Shown here: piece by piece, positions 24,175 to 35,482 of the stretch
Layout of the letters: each line of letters opens with the position of its first letter
How positions within the stretch are numbered: the stretch's first letter is position 1
Source: Coniochaeta sp. PMI_546
Lineage: Eukaryota; Ascomycota; Sordariomycetes; Coniochaetales; Coniochaetaceae
Reading direction: 5' to 3'
Assembly: GCA_021432605.1 (NCBI GenBank)
Contig: MU271146.1
Location: forward strand, 806,001 to 870,000
DNA: 64,000 nt
Made by a program: the position numbers and the translations under genes
Notes under the pieces: generated by a model
The model's input: only the letters and a program-made list of their open reading frames with translations
What the model was told of the DNA's origin: nothing
The model's database searches: none

Positions 24175-25170
24175 GTGATGGATCTCGATTCTGATCGGAA
24201 GATTGCCAGTTTCACCCTGTGTACACTACATACACGTGTAGTACTAAGGTATCTCTTTTTTTCAGGGTCTTTCGACGTGACAAATAGATGCCGCACCTCG
24301 AGTTTCAATCGGCTCCGACAATCTCCAAACCTCGGCTGGCGGGCCTTTCGATTTGGTGACGTGATGGCGTGGGCTCAAACATGTTCCTCTATTCCTCCGG
24401 CTTCTGCTGTCAGTGCGGTGCAAGTGGGACCGGCAAGTCTACAGCTGCTACTATGCTATGCAGTAGTGATGGGTTCGGGTTACTCATTTTGTCCGTCCCC
24501 CCGGGTTGAGATGTTTGCGTACTGTGCCTGTCTTTCCGATTTCCGATAGGAAAAATAAAATAAAAATGGCATCACTTATTCAAGCGATTGAGAAAAAAGA
24601 TGAAAAGTTCAAAGGTCAAGTCTTGGCACAGTGACAATGGCATTTGCTTATTTTTCATTTTTCCAGCGATGCATCTGTTGCAGAAGCTGGGGGTTAATGT
24701 ACCTTGTACTATGGTATAACTCGATCAATTGTGTTCAGGTAAGTAGAGCCCGGGCGTCTCTAACAAACTTAGCTGCCCCTACCAAGCAATCTCTGTTAGC
24801 GAGCACATGCCCCTCCTTCCGGATGAAGAAGCTGCGGCTCCTCTTGAGCGTTCTCGAGGTGTTAGTGAGGGGTTCGAGCCAAGCATTCGCCCTTTTGGGA
24901 CTCAGATCCAGATAATGACATCGTCGTGAGAGCATCTTGAGGTCGTCTTGACCAGCAACAGCACCTACCTGGCTGTCGGTGATATGCCTTTGCCTTAGCC
25001 TCGTCCGTATATAGACTGCTTGAAATATACCTGGCTTCACTGGCTTTTTTTTCTTTCTTCAGCCCGCGTGTCTCCATTGCAAGCCCCAGCCAGCGCTGTT
25101 GCTCCTTGTCCCTTCTCACGTTTCCAGCCTCGCCTGGTGAATAGCTTGCTGCTTTACGGAATTGTTCGAG
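24175..25170. other. Divergent promoter region
   Basis: About 1 kb between the peroxidase (minus) and the FAD oxidoreductase (plus). A purine/A-rich tract lies at 24547-24604. No gene was found. Confidence 0.45.
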
Positions 25171-26833
25171 ATGGACCCGACAGACTCGCAGCAAAGGCGC
25201 CACATCGTCATCGTTGGTAAGTCAACGCCGCCCCTCTGTTCACCCGTTTTCGCAAGCTAACACAGCTTCAGGCGGCGGTATAATAGGCTGCACAACAGCC
25301 TACTTCCTCACCCGCCACCCGTCCTTCAACCCAGCCCTGCACACCGTCACCGTCCTCGAAGCCAGCGCCATCGCCGCCGGCGCATCGGGCAAGGCAGGCG
25401 GTCTCCTCGCCCTGTGGGCCTACCCAAGCTGCCTCGTCCCGTTATCCTACCGCCTACATGCCGAGCTTGCGGCCGAGCACAACGGCGCCGAGAGGTGGGG
25501 CTATCGCAAGCTGGGGTGCGGAAGCATAAGTGCCATCGTCAGGCCGGAAGATCTGAAGAGGCAGCTGCAACGAGCTGGAACAACAACAATACCAGGTGCT
25601 GATGCCGCCGCAACAAATGGAGACAGAGAGAAGCAAATCCCCGGTCAGGCGCCTCAACCCGGCATAAACGGCAGTACCAACGGCGCAGACCAACCACAAC
25701 CAGCAGTCTCCTCCGATGCCCTCCCAATTCAAAGCGCCGTTCCCTCCACGGAGCGCAACTACGTCCCCTTCGCCGACGCAGTCGAACCGAAAGAACGCAC
25801 ATCGAAGGAACCACACGACGAAAAGGAGTGGGAGAAGCTCCCCAAACAGGACGCGGCCGCAACCTCTCTCCTGTCCGACTCCCTCCTTCCCCCAGACCTC
25901 GACTGGATCGACCCTTCGCTAGTCACCGCCTACTCCGAGATGGGCCTGGGCCGCACCTCCAACCCAGAAACCGCCCAAGTCCACCCCTACCACTTCACCA
26001 CCTCCATGGCCCAGCTCGCCCGCGACCGGGGCGTCAACTTCCTCCTCGGCGCCAAGGTCACCCGCATCAACCACTCCAAGACCAGCGTCGGCAGCCTCGA
26101 GTACGAGGACCGCAGCACCGGCGGCGAGCGCGTGCTGGACGGCATCACGGACGTGGTGGTGACCGCCGGGCCCTGGACGGGGAGGCTGCTGCCCAAGACC
26201 AAAGTGGAGGGCCTGCGGGCCCACAGCGTGGTGTACGCCGCCGACGTGTCGCCCTACGCCGTGTTCACGGACGTGGCGCTGCCGAGCGACTATGTGCCCG
26301 AGCATAGGAGGGCCAGGGGCCAGAGGAGGAAACATAGGGGGAATGTGGACCCGGAGATATATGCCCGGCCTGGCGGGGAGGTGTATGCTTGCGGTGAGGG
26401 GGTTTTTTTTATATCTCTTTTCCTTCACAATCACCCCATTTTTGTTAACCTGATAAGAAAACTGACTGATGATGATCAAGGCGAACCCGACACCACCGTC
26501 CCCCTTCCCGAAACGGCCGACCAGGTGCAGACGGACGAGGCGCAGTGCGACGACCTGGCGGCGTACATAGCCACCGTGTCGCCCGCGCTGGCCGCCGCGC
26601 CCATCAAGACGAAGCAGGCGTGCTACCTGCCCAGGCACGTGAGGTTCGGGGAGGAGCGGGGGCCCCTCATCGGGAGGACGGCGGTCCCTGGCCTGTGGGT
26701 CGCGGCGGGCCATACGTGCTGGGGGATACAGAATGGTCCGGCCACGGGGTGTCTGATGGCCGAGATGCTGCTGGAGGGGCAGGCGAGGAGTGCGGATATC
26801 GAGAGTTTGGATCCTAGGAAGTTCAAGGTCTGA
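25171..26833 (+). CDS. FAD-dependent oxidoreductase, DAO superfamily (Tda3-like)
   Basis: Three exons (25171-25216, 25272-26393, 26481-26833) give 506 residues. The start at 25171 is chosen because its 15-codon first exon supplies the beginning of the FAD-binding beta strand (HIVIVG), which the GT-AG intron joins to GGGIIGCTTAYFL to make the GxGxxG dinucleotide-binding motif at about 16-21. A second hallmark, EASAIAAGASGKAGG, and the C-terminal GLWVAAGHTCWGIQNGPATG fit the DAO fold. Length and layout match yeast Tda3, an oxidoreductase linked to endosome-to-Golgi traffic whose chemistry is not settled. A Pro/Gln/Ser-rich insert (about 125-200) separates the two halves. The second intron is 87 bases, divisible by three and free of stops. 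Substrate is unknown. Confidence 0.82.
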
Positions 26834-27658
26834 GCTGTCTGTGGAGTGTAACCGTAGATTGAGGGAGGCGTTGTATGGTTTATATATACTGGTGGAGTGG
26901 GTTGGAGAGAGAATGGATCGAGGCATGTCAGGCAACGCTTGTCATCGAAGGGAAGGCGTTTGACACTTGCAGCACGGTCAGAGGCATGACGAGGTGTAAT
27001 GGTGCTTCTGTGCGCCTACGAGTAGAGAGCGTGGGGGTGGCGAGTACCGAATGCATGAAAGGCTACTACCCAAAGGTCCCGGCAGGCTGGGACGGGCTTC
27101 GGCAGTCCCTGATCCGGTGGGATGGTTGGATAAGTGCCGCTGCTGCTGCTGCTTGGTTGGCTCCGGTTGGACGTGGGATACCGACCGTTGTTCAAATGCC
27201 GTTACCTGGTTAAGCTATCTGTGGTTCTAGAGCGTGTATATAGGGATTTCTGCCGGCGTCACTGGTCGCCTAGGATAGAACTGAGTCCCTCCTACCTCGT
27301 TATCTGGACAAGATCGATATTCACACGTCCACAGTCAAAGATGATTCGAATCAAAATCCATTAGTCGATCGCCCTTCTATGTTCTCTGCCTATTTTGACC
27401 CTGTGCCCCCCTTTCCGGCGGAGCAGTAATGCAGTGCCCCCAGTTTCTATATAGTGATATGACGATGATGAGGAACAGTTATGGACAAAACAAAAGAACA
27501 AACGCCCATGAGCAATTATCGCAAAAACTGCTTAACCAAACAAAAAAAAAAAAAGCCTGGACTCCTATAATATGTGAAGATATAAACTGCAAGATCTCGA
27601 CTTTGCTGTCGTCATGGGAAATACCCCCTCCGCAGCTTCACCAATGCAGCAGCATCAC
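26834..27658. other. Convergent 3' region
   Basis: About 820 bases between two genes that face each other. It contains (GCT)n-like and poly-A runs (27541-27553) but no gene. Confidence 0.45.
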
Positions 27659-28642
27659 CTAAAGCGACTTCTCAATATCCATGACCTCCTTGATCCCCTC
27701 GGCAATGCTATTCACCTGCACCTCGGGCAGCCTCTTGAGCGGCCTGCGCCCGTAGCCGCCGTAGCCGAAGTAGGACTGGATGGCCTGCTTCGTGCCGGGC
27801 ACGGCGGCCTTGGTCAGGACCCAGTCGCACTTGCTCAGCGTCTTCTGCAGGGCGATGGCCTCGCCGACCTTGCCCTCGGCGTACAGGTTCCAGACCCGGA
27901 CGCACACCTTGGGCATGACGTTTGCGCCGCCGGCGATGATGCCGCTGCCGCCGCTGGCGAGGGTCTGGACGGTGAAGTCGCACATGCCGCCGAAGGCCAT
28001 GTAGCCGGAGCCCTCTCCCGCGGCCGGGGTCTTGGCGTTGGTGGCCAGGGCGACCCGGGTCAGCTTGCCCGTGTTGCCGCAGGTGAACTTTGTGCCGATG
28101 ATGTTGGGGTGCTTGGCGAGCTTGATGAGCAGGTCAGAGTCCATGTCGATGCCGGAGACGGCGCCGGGGTAGTTGTACAGGATGATGGGCAGGGGCGACT
28201 CGTCGGCCACGGCGGTGAAGTAGTTGTAGACGGCCTCTTCGTCCATCTGGGCGCGGAAGTAGGAGGGGGGGAGGAGGAGAACGTAGTCGCCGCCGGCGTG
28301 CTGGGCGAGCTTGCAGAGGTCGATGGTGCCCTTGACGCTGCCCTCGGTGGCGCCGACGATGATGGGGGTCTGGGTGAAGCCGGCGGCGTCGAGGGCCTCG
28401 CGGGTGGCCTTTGTGACGGCCACCTTCTCCTCCCGCGTGCAGTGGGCGGCTTCACCGTTGGAGCCCATTGTGACGAGGCCCACTAGGCCGTCGCGGACCA
28501 GTCGCTCGGCGTGCTTCTTGATGACGGGGATGTCGAGCTCCTCTGTCTCTGGGTCGAAGAAGGTCATGGTGGGAGCGTAGATGCCGCAGGGGAGCGGCCT
28601 GCGGGTGGTCGTGTGACCGTTGGCGCCGTTGGTAGCAGTCAT
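27659..28642 (-). CDS. DHDPS/NAL-family aldolase
   Basis: A single exon encodes 327 residues, a normal length for the dihydrodipicolinate synthase superfamily of class I aldolases. These TIM barrels form a Schiff base between a lysine and a 2-oxo acid. The expected parts are seen: the GSNGE phosphate/carboxylate loop near 60 (in place of GTTGE of true DHDPS), the tyrosine in YNYPGA near 170, and the Schiff-base lysine in IGTKFTCGN near 200. The GSNGE form is shared by 4-hydroxy-2-oxoglutarate aldolases (HOGA1-like) and by the fungal L-threo-3-deoxy-hexulosonate aldolase of D-galacturonate breakdown (GaaC/LGA1). I cannot decide between them. Lysine synthesis is unlikely because fungi use the aminoadipate route. 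The N-terminal 13 residues (TATNGANGHTTT) are low complexity. It is probably cytosolic. Confidence 0.85.
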   Translation of the reverse strand: MTATNGANGHTTTRRPLPCGIYAPTMTFFDPETEELDIPVIKKHAERLVRDGLVGLVTMGSNGEAAHCTREEKVAVTKATREALDAAGFTQTPIIVGATEGSVKGTIDLCKLAQHAGGDYVLLLPPSYFRAQMDEEAVYNYFTAVADESPLPIILYNYPGAVSGIDMDSDLLIKLAKHPNIIGTKFTCGNTGKLTRVALATNAKTPAAGEGSGYMAFGGMCDFTVQTLASGGSGIIAGGANVMPKVCVRVWNLYAEGKVGEAIALQKTLSKCDWVLTKAAVPGTKQAIQSYFGYGGYGRRPLKRLPEVQVNSIAEGIKEVMDIEKSL

Positions 28643-30536
28643 GATGGCGGGAAGGCGAGTGAGCGAAGGGATGAGATGCGGTGCGGGAGTCGAGAATGAG
28701 ACTTAGAGTGAGAGTGAGAGTATAGAACGTGAGAACCGTGACCTGTAAGAGAGAAGAACAATGGATAGAGGCAGAGATAGGAAAGGAAGCCGTACGTGAC
28801 CAGGGCGGCGGAGAATTGTTGCGTATTTATAAGAGCAAACACTTGTTCTCTCTCAACAGACAGAAGGAATCAGACGCGGTTCCAGGTTGTAGTAGTACAT
28901 CTCATGACCTAATGGTTTTCTCATATCCGGCGGCGCGGGGGGGGGGTCGGGAATTGGGTCAAGAAATATATTTCCCTTAGTTTTTTTGTCCAACAATTGC
29001 TCGCGTCGACATTGGTCCGAAAGTGCTCCAACAAACAGACCACTCCAATGCTCCGGGAGACAGTCCACTGTCTGTCCGTCGACACTACACTAGAACTACC
29101 TTAGTCTAGTGAGCGCGCGGTCTGGAGAAGCCGAAAGGAAAGTTGGGGGTTCTAAGACTCCAGCAGCTCTGGAGAACGAACGGTCCACGTTATCGACAGC
29201 CAGTGTCCAGTCGAGGGTCAAGCAGTTGTCCTGATGTTGCGACATTGCTACCATCTAAGCTCGACGACACCCGCAAGAGCGAACGGATATGAACACCAGA
29301 ACGCTTCCCATGCAGTCCTTCAGTGCTCGTGCTTAAGGTACGGTGCGTCTTGGATGGTCACGAACTGTAGCAGCGATTTGATTTTATCCAAAGACAAAAC
29401 CCCCGCCATTACTGTGAGGTCAGAGGTCCGTACTATGTAGCTCGACCTGCAGCCACCCTGCACTACGCTAGCGCTCTCAGGGATGCGGTGGTTTGATTGG
29501 AGGAATAATTCGACATTTTCGAGTCAAGGTATCCAGTACTTCTCGACAGGACATTGTGCACTGGATAATAATCAATTTTGGAGGCGCACGAGTCTCTAGA
29601 CAAGATATTAGAGTCGTCATTTGTCACCTTCTGAGAATTGAGAGTGTCCCGGGTTTCTCTCGTGAAATATCGAGCCTCGGGTTGAAGGAGCGAGCTTTCC
29701 CGACGGCGTGCCTGCTTCAAAACTTCAGTTTAGCCCGTATCTTACGAACCTGGAAGTTAAGAAGATGTCCCCCACTGCCAAGATCGACCACAGATTCCCC
29801 ATTCTTCGGGCCACCGCCTTTCGACTTTCCTCGCAACTGCCCCGCGATTTCTGAATTTCTGCCGCCAGAGTTGATTGAGCCCAGGGTCTGGGTCTGGACT
29901 GGCGATCATTCGGAGCCCTTTTCAATTTAACCTGGTTCTCGCACCCTTAATGCACTGCTTACACTACAACAGTAAATTTAGGAAGTGACATCTCGTTGTC
30001 GCATATCTGCCCTAATACTGGGCGCCGTTGTGCTATATGACCAAAAATGCTACTGGCTGAAGTCGAGGCACGTCACCCCAATCCGATCTCCTGCAGCTGT
30101 GCCCGGCTGCAACTGGCTTCGAGTAGCAGGTCTAGCCGAGCCTGCTGAGTCCAAATGCAACAACTTCCAGATGGTCACGAGGTCCATGTTGCATCATTCA
30201 ACTCGACCAAAAGGGGAACATTTGAGAGGATAACCACTTCCAGTTGTGTGTAGTAGGATGATGCAGTTGATTGTGTTGTCGCGTGTGCATATCTTTTTTT
30301 GATTTTGGGGCGAAATATTCTCCGATGATCGGCGAAGAATTTCAAGACTCGCCATGACTAACAAAGTGCCTTCCAAATGACGTCCCCCTCCCAAACACCA
30401 CGGCCACGATTCACATCAGCCTTCCGGTACATTGCGGGAACACCCGGTCTACTAGTCGTGTACATTCGGTACTACTAACTATTCTTCGGGTCCTAGGCCT
30501 CGTCTCTGACGCTTGACATTCAAGGTGAACGCTATC
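28643..30536. other. Gene-free stretch, divergent promoters
   Basis: About 1.9 kb between the aldolase (minus) and the PLP enzyme (plus). A GAGAGT-rich microsatellite-like run lies at 28702-28722. Open frames at 29463-29930 on both strands are not protein-like. No RNA gene was found. Confidence 0.45.
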
Positions 30537-32387
30537 ATGCCGCAGATAGGCCTCGGCGAGTCCATCCCGCCGGACACGGCTCATGTAAGCGCTGACCACG
30601 TCCACTCATGAACGAGCGAATTCCTGCTGACCTTGTTCAAGGCCATCAGTGTGTCTTTACCGACATGGAAATCCAATGTCGGCTACGAGGAGGGTGAGAA
30701 ATGGGTTGTCGACAACATGACTACCGGCTACCCGAGATTCTTCATCCACAAGAAGATCCAGGCTCTCGCCGAGGTCATCGCTTCCATCTATGCTCGCACA
30801 CCAGGGCAGCAAGCCATGCTCTTCCCTAACAAGACCATAGCCCAGCGTTGCGTGGACTTTATGAAGGAGAAGGCTCCTGCTGACGCCTTGGAAGGCCTCA
30901 GCACTGTTAACTTGGTCCTGGACACTTCAGACCCTGAGGCCGCCCCGCTGAAGCCCATCAAACCGACCATCTCAGCTGTGCTTTTCAAGCCAGAAGCCTT
31001 TTCTTATGCCAAGCAATACTGGCAGCACTCGGGAGATGGCGTCTCCAGCAGACGCGCAGAGTTCTGCCACAGTCTTTTCTCTCAGGGTCTGCTTATCCCG
31101 GATGACTCATCCAAGAGAAGTCCGAAGTCATCAATCCGTCAGAAACAAAAGGGCCCGCGACGCTACCAACGGCCTGTCTCTACAGATGAGACACATATAA
31201 CCTCGAATGGGAACGGCCCAGCCCCCGACTCGGAAGAATCAGCTCGGTTCCTCGAGGAACGTTTCGGCCGCAATCTCGACATCTCTCTGGCTGAGCGGGC
31301 AAAAGCTGCAATCAGACGACGTATCGCCGGCACCCTGACCCGCCACGTTGACATAAACAGCAGTCCCCTACCAGAAGTCGAGCCCAGCAGCCGCGGCATA
31401 GCCGAGGACGACATCTACCTCTTCCCCAACGGCATGAACGCAATCTACAACGCCCACCGCCTCCTCCTCAACGTCCGCGGTTCACTCAAGAGCCTGAGCT
31501 TCGGCTTCCCCTACGTCGACACCCTCAAGATCCTGCAGAAATTCGGTCCCGGCTGCGTCTTCTACGGCCACGCCTCGGAAGAGGAACTCGACGAGCTCGA
31601 GAAACGACTCGAGTCGGGCGAGCGATTCCTAGGCCTCTTCTGCGAGTTCCCCGGCAACCCGATGCTCACCTGTCCCAACCTGAAGCGCATCCGCTCGCTG
31701 GCCGACAGGTACGACTTCGCGCTCGTGGTCGACGAGACCATCGGCACGTTCGGCAACATCAACGTCCTCAAGTACGCCGACGTGGTGGTCAGCAGCCTGA
31801 GCAAGATCTTCTCGGGCGACTGCAACGTCATGGGCGGGAGCGCAGTGTTCAACCCGCAGAGCCGGTACTACGCCGCCCTCAAGGAGGGCGCGGCGAGGCT
31901 GTACCAGGACACGTACTGGCCCGAGGACGCCATCTTCATGGAGCGCAACAGCCGCGACTTCGCCTCGAGGATCGACCGCATCAACAACAACGCCGAGGCG
32001 ATCGTGGAGCTGCTGTCGGCCCACCCGCTGGTGGAGAGAGTGCACTACCCCAAGTGCAACCTGGACAGGGCCAACTACGAGGACTGCAAGTTGCCTACCG
32101 GGGGCTACGGCGGGCTGCTCTCCGTGGTGTTTAAGAGGAAGGAGGATGCGATGGTGTTTTACGATAACATTGAGTCGGCCAAGGGGCCGAGTCTGGGGAC
32201 CAACTTTACGTTGACGTCGCCGTATGTTGTGCTTGCTCATTATCTGGAGTTGGACTGGGCGGCTAGCCTGGGTGTTGATCCGAATTTGTTGAGGATCAGC
32301 GTTGGCCTGGAGGATACAGAGAAGCTGGTCGGTATATTCAAAAGTGCGTTGAGGTTAGCGGAGGAGGCGTCAAAGGAGACGGCGTAG
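30537..32387 (+). CDS. Cystathionine gamma-synthase-like PLP enzyme
   Basis: A 16-codon first exon (30537-30584, MPQIGLGESIPPDTAH) is joined across a 57-base GTAAGC...CAAG intron to 30642-32387, giving 597 residues. The start is fixed because fungal cystathionine gamma-synthases have this short leader ending in 'S/TAHAISVSLPTW'. The enzyme forms cystathionine from an activated homoserine ester and cysteine, on the path to methionine. The PLP-binding lysine is in SSLSKIFSGDCN, preceded by the aspartate of VVDETIGTFGN. As in yeast Str2, a long N-terminal half (to about residue 250) precedes the recognisable fold-type I core and contains a basic, low-complexity linker (KRSPKSSIRQKQKGPRR). Cytosolic location is expected. 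Paralogues in fungi have diverged roles, so the exact substrate is not certain. Confidence 0.85.
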
Positions 32388-32646
32388 ACAGGACAAAAGA
32401 ACGAGTGATCGAGCCCGGAAGGAGGTTGAAATGCATACCTAGGGTAGATGCTGAACGAGTTTAAGCTTCGCCGCAGCAAGAGGAAAGAAAAGTATATATA
32501 GACTCATTCTATGCTCTATGTAATTTCTGTGACTGACTTACTGTGGTATGGTCAGGAACAAAGAATTGTTTCGCACCGATAAAGGTGCTATAATACCAAG
32601 TACCTTATATCACGTCTCAACACCAAGATTTGGAGGCTCAGAGCAG

Positions 32647-32655
32647 AAAAAAAAA
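32647..32655 (-). terminator. Pol III T-run terminator of the 5S gene
   Basis: Nine consecutive T on the minus strand directly at the 3' end of the 5S rRNA sequence, the normal stop signal of RNA polymerase III. Confidence 0.8.
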
Positions 32656-32773
32656 CGTACAACATCAGGGATTCCCCGGTGGTCACCCACCCGAGTACTA
32701 GTCTGACGATTACTGGCTTATCAATGGGAGAGCGGACGGGATCCCGAGCTGTCCAGTATCTATGGTCGTACGT
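32655..32773 (-). rRNA. 5S ribosomal RNA, dispersed copy
   Basis: Read on the minus strand, about 119 bases match a fungal 5S rRNA from the 5' ACGTACGACCATAG to the 3' GATGTTGTACGTT. The core includes CGGGATCCCGTCCGCTCTCCCA and the GGGTGGGTGACCAC block. The terminal helix pairs (ACGTAC with GTACGT), helix II pairs (TACTGG with CCAGTA), and the internal control region is intact. A T9 run follows. In many Pezizomycotina 5S genes are scattered singly instead of sitting in the rDNA array, and this fits. The outer part of helix IV differs from the common fungal form but stays paired (ATC with GAT), so the copy is probably functional. The ends may be off by one or two bases. Confidence 0.9.
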
Positions 32774-34062
32774 GGAAGAACAAAGTCGATCATAGGAATT
32801 ATATAGAGTATACGGACAACTTGTCTTTCACAGCAAAACCTGAACCTCTCCTGTACACCGGTACCTGATTGGCAATAACTCCAATGGAGTGAACTCCGAT
32901 TTCTCCAAAATCTGCACCCCACGATGCAAATCCTTCCCACTTTGGCCGCCGCAAGAATTATTCCGCCAATCATGGCCGGGCGCTGTCAACATCGCTAGTA
33001 CTGTGTACGGTCTAGCCGCATCTTTGTCAAGGAACATTGACCTCAGTCGAAATTTGGGATGGTGTCGTGAAATCTTGTGCATACGATGCAAATCACCTTT
33101 AGCCTGAGTCGATTGTGCATCCGGTCTATTTTCGACTCTCGTCTTGGAGAGTTCTTTTTGCCAATGCTGAACGTTTCCTGGACTTGTCGAGGTGTCCTGG
33201 GTGTATATGTATACATGAACAAATGGAGGGGCATTTCTTCGACTTAGTGAGATCCTGGTCACAATGACGATGCGGGGCATCCATGTCAACGAACAATCGT
33301 GGGGGCGGGGCAATCAACCAAGGTACCTTCCATAGTATCACCACATTGCCCGAGTGCTCATGGAGATTGATTGCCCTACTGTACTGAGACGCGTGTAAAT
33401 CTTGTTCTCATCAGAAGGGCAGGATTAGCTACCTACTTGTAGCCAGGCCGCTATTTACACATCTCGGCGAAGCGCTGCGAGGAGTGAAGCTGGTCTTGTG
33501 GACCGGCTTCTGCAACAGATGATGGAATCATTTGCCGATTGTCGGCGATTGAGCAGCAGCCGGGAAGTCAACAGTCCCCTGAAAATAAGAGAGGAACACT
33601 CCGTCGCACACTGTCATCCATCGGTTCAAGTACCGTCTCCTTCGCACACAGCTCCCTGAAATGGCTTGGTGTCTCCCCCTGCTCAGTCCAAGCTACTGGG
33701 AACTCTAGAGCAATGGTCCCCGTGAATGGGTGTTTGTTACATAACTGTCGTAGCGCGTTGAAAGCTGGGGGTGACCGGCCGGACCAGAATCTCCAAATCG
33801 CTCCAATTGCTGCCCCGCCTTCCCCTTAATAATTCTTCCGGATCGCATACTTCTGGGACCCTTAAAGCGAATGCCGATGCTGGCTTGGCGGCTATGGACA
33901 TAATAAACACGTAGAGAACATCTTCCGTCTGAGTGACCTGTAATCATACATCTTCCGTCTTCATTTTGTGGCGTGTGATAGTTTCGATCTCTGTTGCTGT
34001 ACAATTGACTCGTCCAAACAACTCCCCAAGGAAAAAGCCACTTGGAGATAAAAGTAGTCAAG
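32774..34062. other. Gene-free stretch upstream of the dehydrogenase
   Basis: About 1.3 kb. A small frame at 33539-33829 (Ser-rich, SSIGSSTVSF) is not convincing. The final 150 bases are the leader of the downstream gene. Confidence 0.4.
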
Positions 34063-35379
34063 ATGGGCGAGCCACTAAATGTGTTGATGGTGAGTCTCTG
34101 CCTCCAGCTTTGAGTACAATACCAGGGCAAGCGAACTAACACCGTCCTGCAGGTCGGAACCGGCGAGTACACCACCGGCTTCGTCGGCGGCGGTGCCTCC
34201 GGCTCAGACAAGAAGGTCGGCGTCGTCGGCCTGTCCATGTTCGACCTGCGCCGGCGAGGCAAGGTCGGCAAGCTGGGCATGGTCGGCACGAACGGCACAA
34301 AGTTCCCAGCCATCCGGGAGCACCTGCACAAGAACATCCAGCAGGTCTACAACAACCTCGACACCTCCTTCGACTCGTACCCGGCCAACGACGTCAAGGA
34401 CCCCTACTCCTACAAGACCGCCATCGACAGCCTCAAGAAAGGCGACGCCATCACCATCTTCACGCCGGACACCACCCACTTCCCCATCGCCCTCTACGCC
34501 ATCGAGCGCGGCATCCACGTCATGATCACCAAGCCCGCCGTGAAGCTGCTCGAGCACCACCAGACCCTCATCGAGGCCGCCCGGAAGCACGGCGTCTACG
34601 TCTACATCGAGCACCACAAGCGCTACGACCCGGCCTACTCAGACGCCCGCTTCCGCGCCCAGAAGCTCGGCGACTTCAACTACTTCTACTCGTACATGTC
34701 CCAGCCAAAATCCCAGCTCGAGACCTTCAAGGCCTGGGCCGGCGTGGACTCGGACATCAGCTACTACCTCAACAGCCACCACATCGACATCTGCGACAGC
34801 ATGGTCACCCCCCTCGGCTACCTGCCCGTCAAGGTCTCCGCCTCCGCCTCCAAGGGCGTGGCCACCAGCCTCGGCTGCGACCCGCGGACGGAGGACACCA
34901 TCTCCCTGCTCGTCCACTGGGAGCACCGGGACGACAAGTCCAAGCAGGCCACGGGCGTCTACACCGCCTCCTGGACCGCGCCCCAGAAGGCCGGCGTGCA
35001 CAGCAACCAGTACTTCCACTACCTCGCCCGGGACGGCGAGATCCGCATCGACCAGGCCAAGCGCGGCTACGACGTCGCCGACGACAGCGTCGGGGGCCTG
35101 ATGTGGTACAACCCCTTCTACATGCGCTACGCGCCCGACGAGGACGGCAACTTCAACGGACAGACCGGGTACGGCTACATCAGCATGGAGAAGTTTGTGG
35201 ACGGGTGCAGGGCCGTGAATGCCGGTACGCTCAAGCCGGAGGATCTTGATGCCAAGGGCCTGCCTACGCTGGCGAACACTATTGCTACTACTGCCATCCT
35301 TGAGGCGGGGCGGAGGAGTATTGACGAGGATCGGGAGGTGAGGATTGAGATCCGGGATGGGAAATGGGTGTTGGTATAA
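34063..35379 (+). CDS. Gfo/Idh/MocA-family dehydrogenase (D-galacturonate reductase-like)
   Basis: A nine-codon first exon (34063-34089) and a second exon (34153-35379) give 417 residues. The split falls inside the first beta strand; joining restores the Rossmann motif NVLMVGTGEYTTGFVGG. The conserved lysine of the family is in the variant motif TKPAVK (usually EKP) near 160, followed by IEHHKRYDPAYSD, and the catalytic region YLNSHHIDICDSM lies near 245. Such enzymes oxidise or reduce sugars and sugar acids with NAD(P)H. The protein resembles fungal entries that I recall being annotated as D-galacturonic acid reductase, the first step of pectin sugar-acid catabolism. That substrate is from memory of annotation, not from the sequence. 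Strong codon bias (nearly all third positions G or C) suggests high expression. It is probably cytosolic. Confidence 0.83.
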
Positions 35380-35482
35380 TGTGTGTTCATGTCATATGTT
35401 AAAAATGATCAAACTTTCTTGGCCTACATTCCCATTCATATACTACATGTTTCTTGACCCCATAATCACCGCCTATCACCGC

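Noticed and set aside
25919-26935. 338-codon minus-strand frame
   Set aside because: It mirrors the FAD oxidoreductase and has no recognisable domain.
27614-28486. 290-codon plus-strand frame
   Set aside because: It lies opposite the aldolase gene, has no family motif, and is a shadow of its codon bias.
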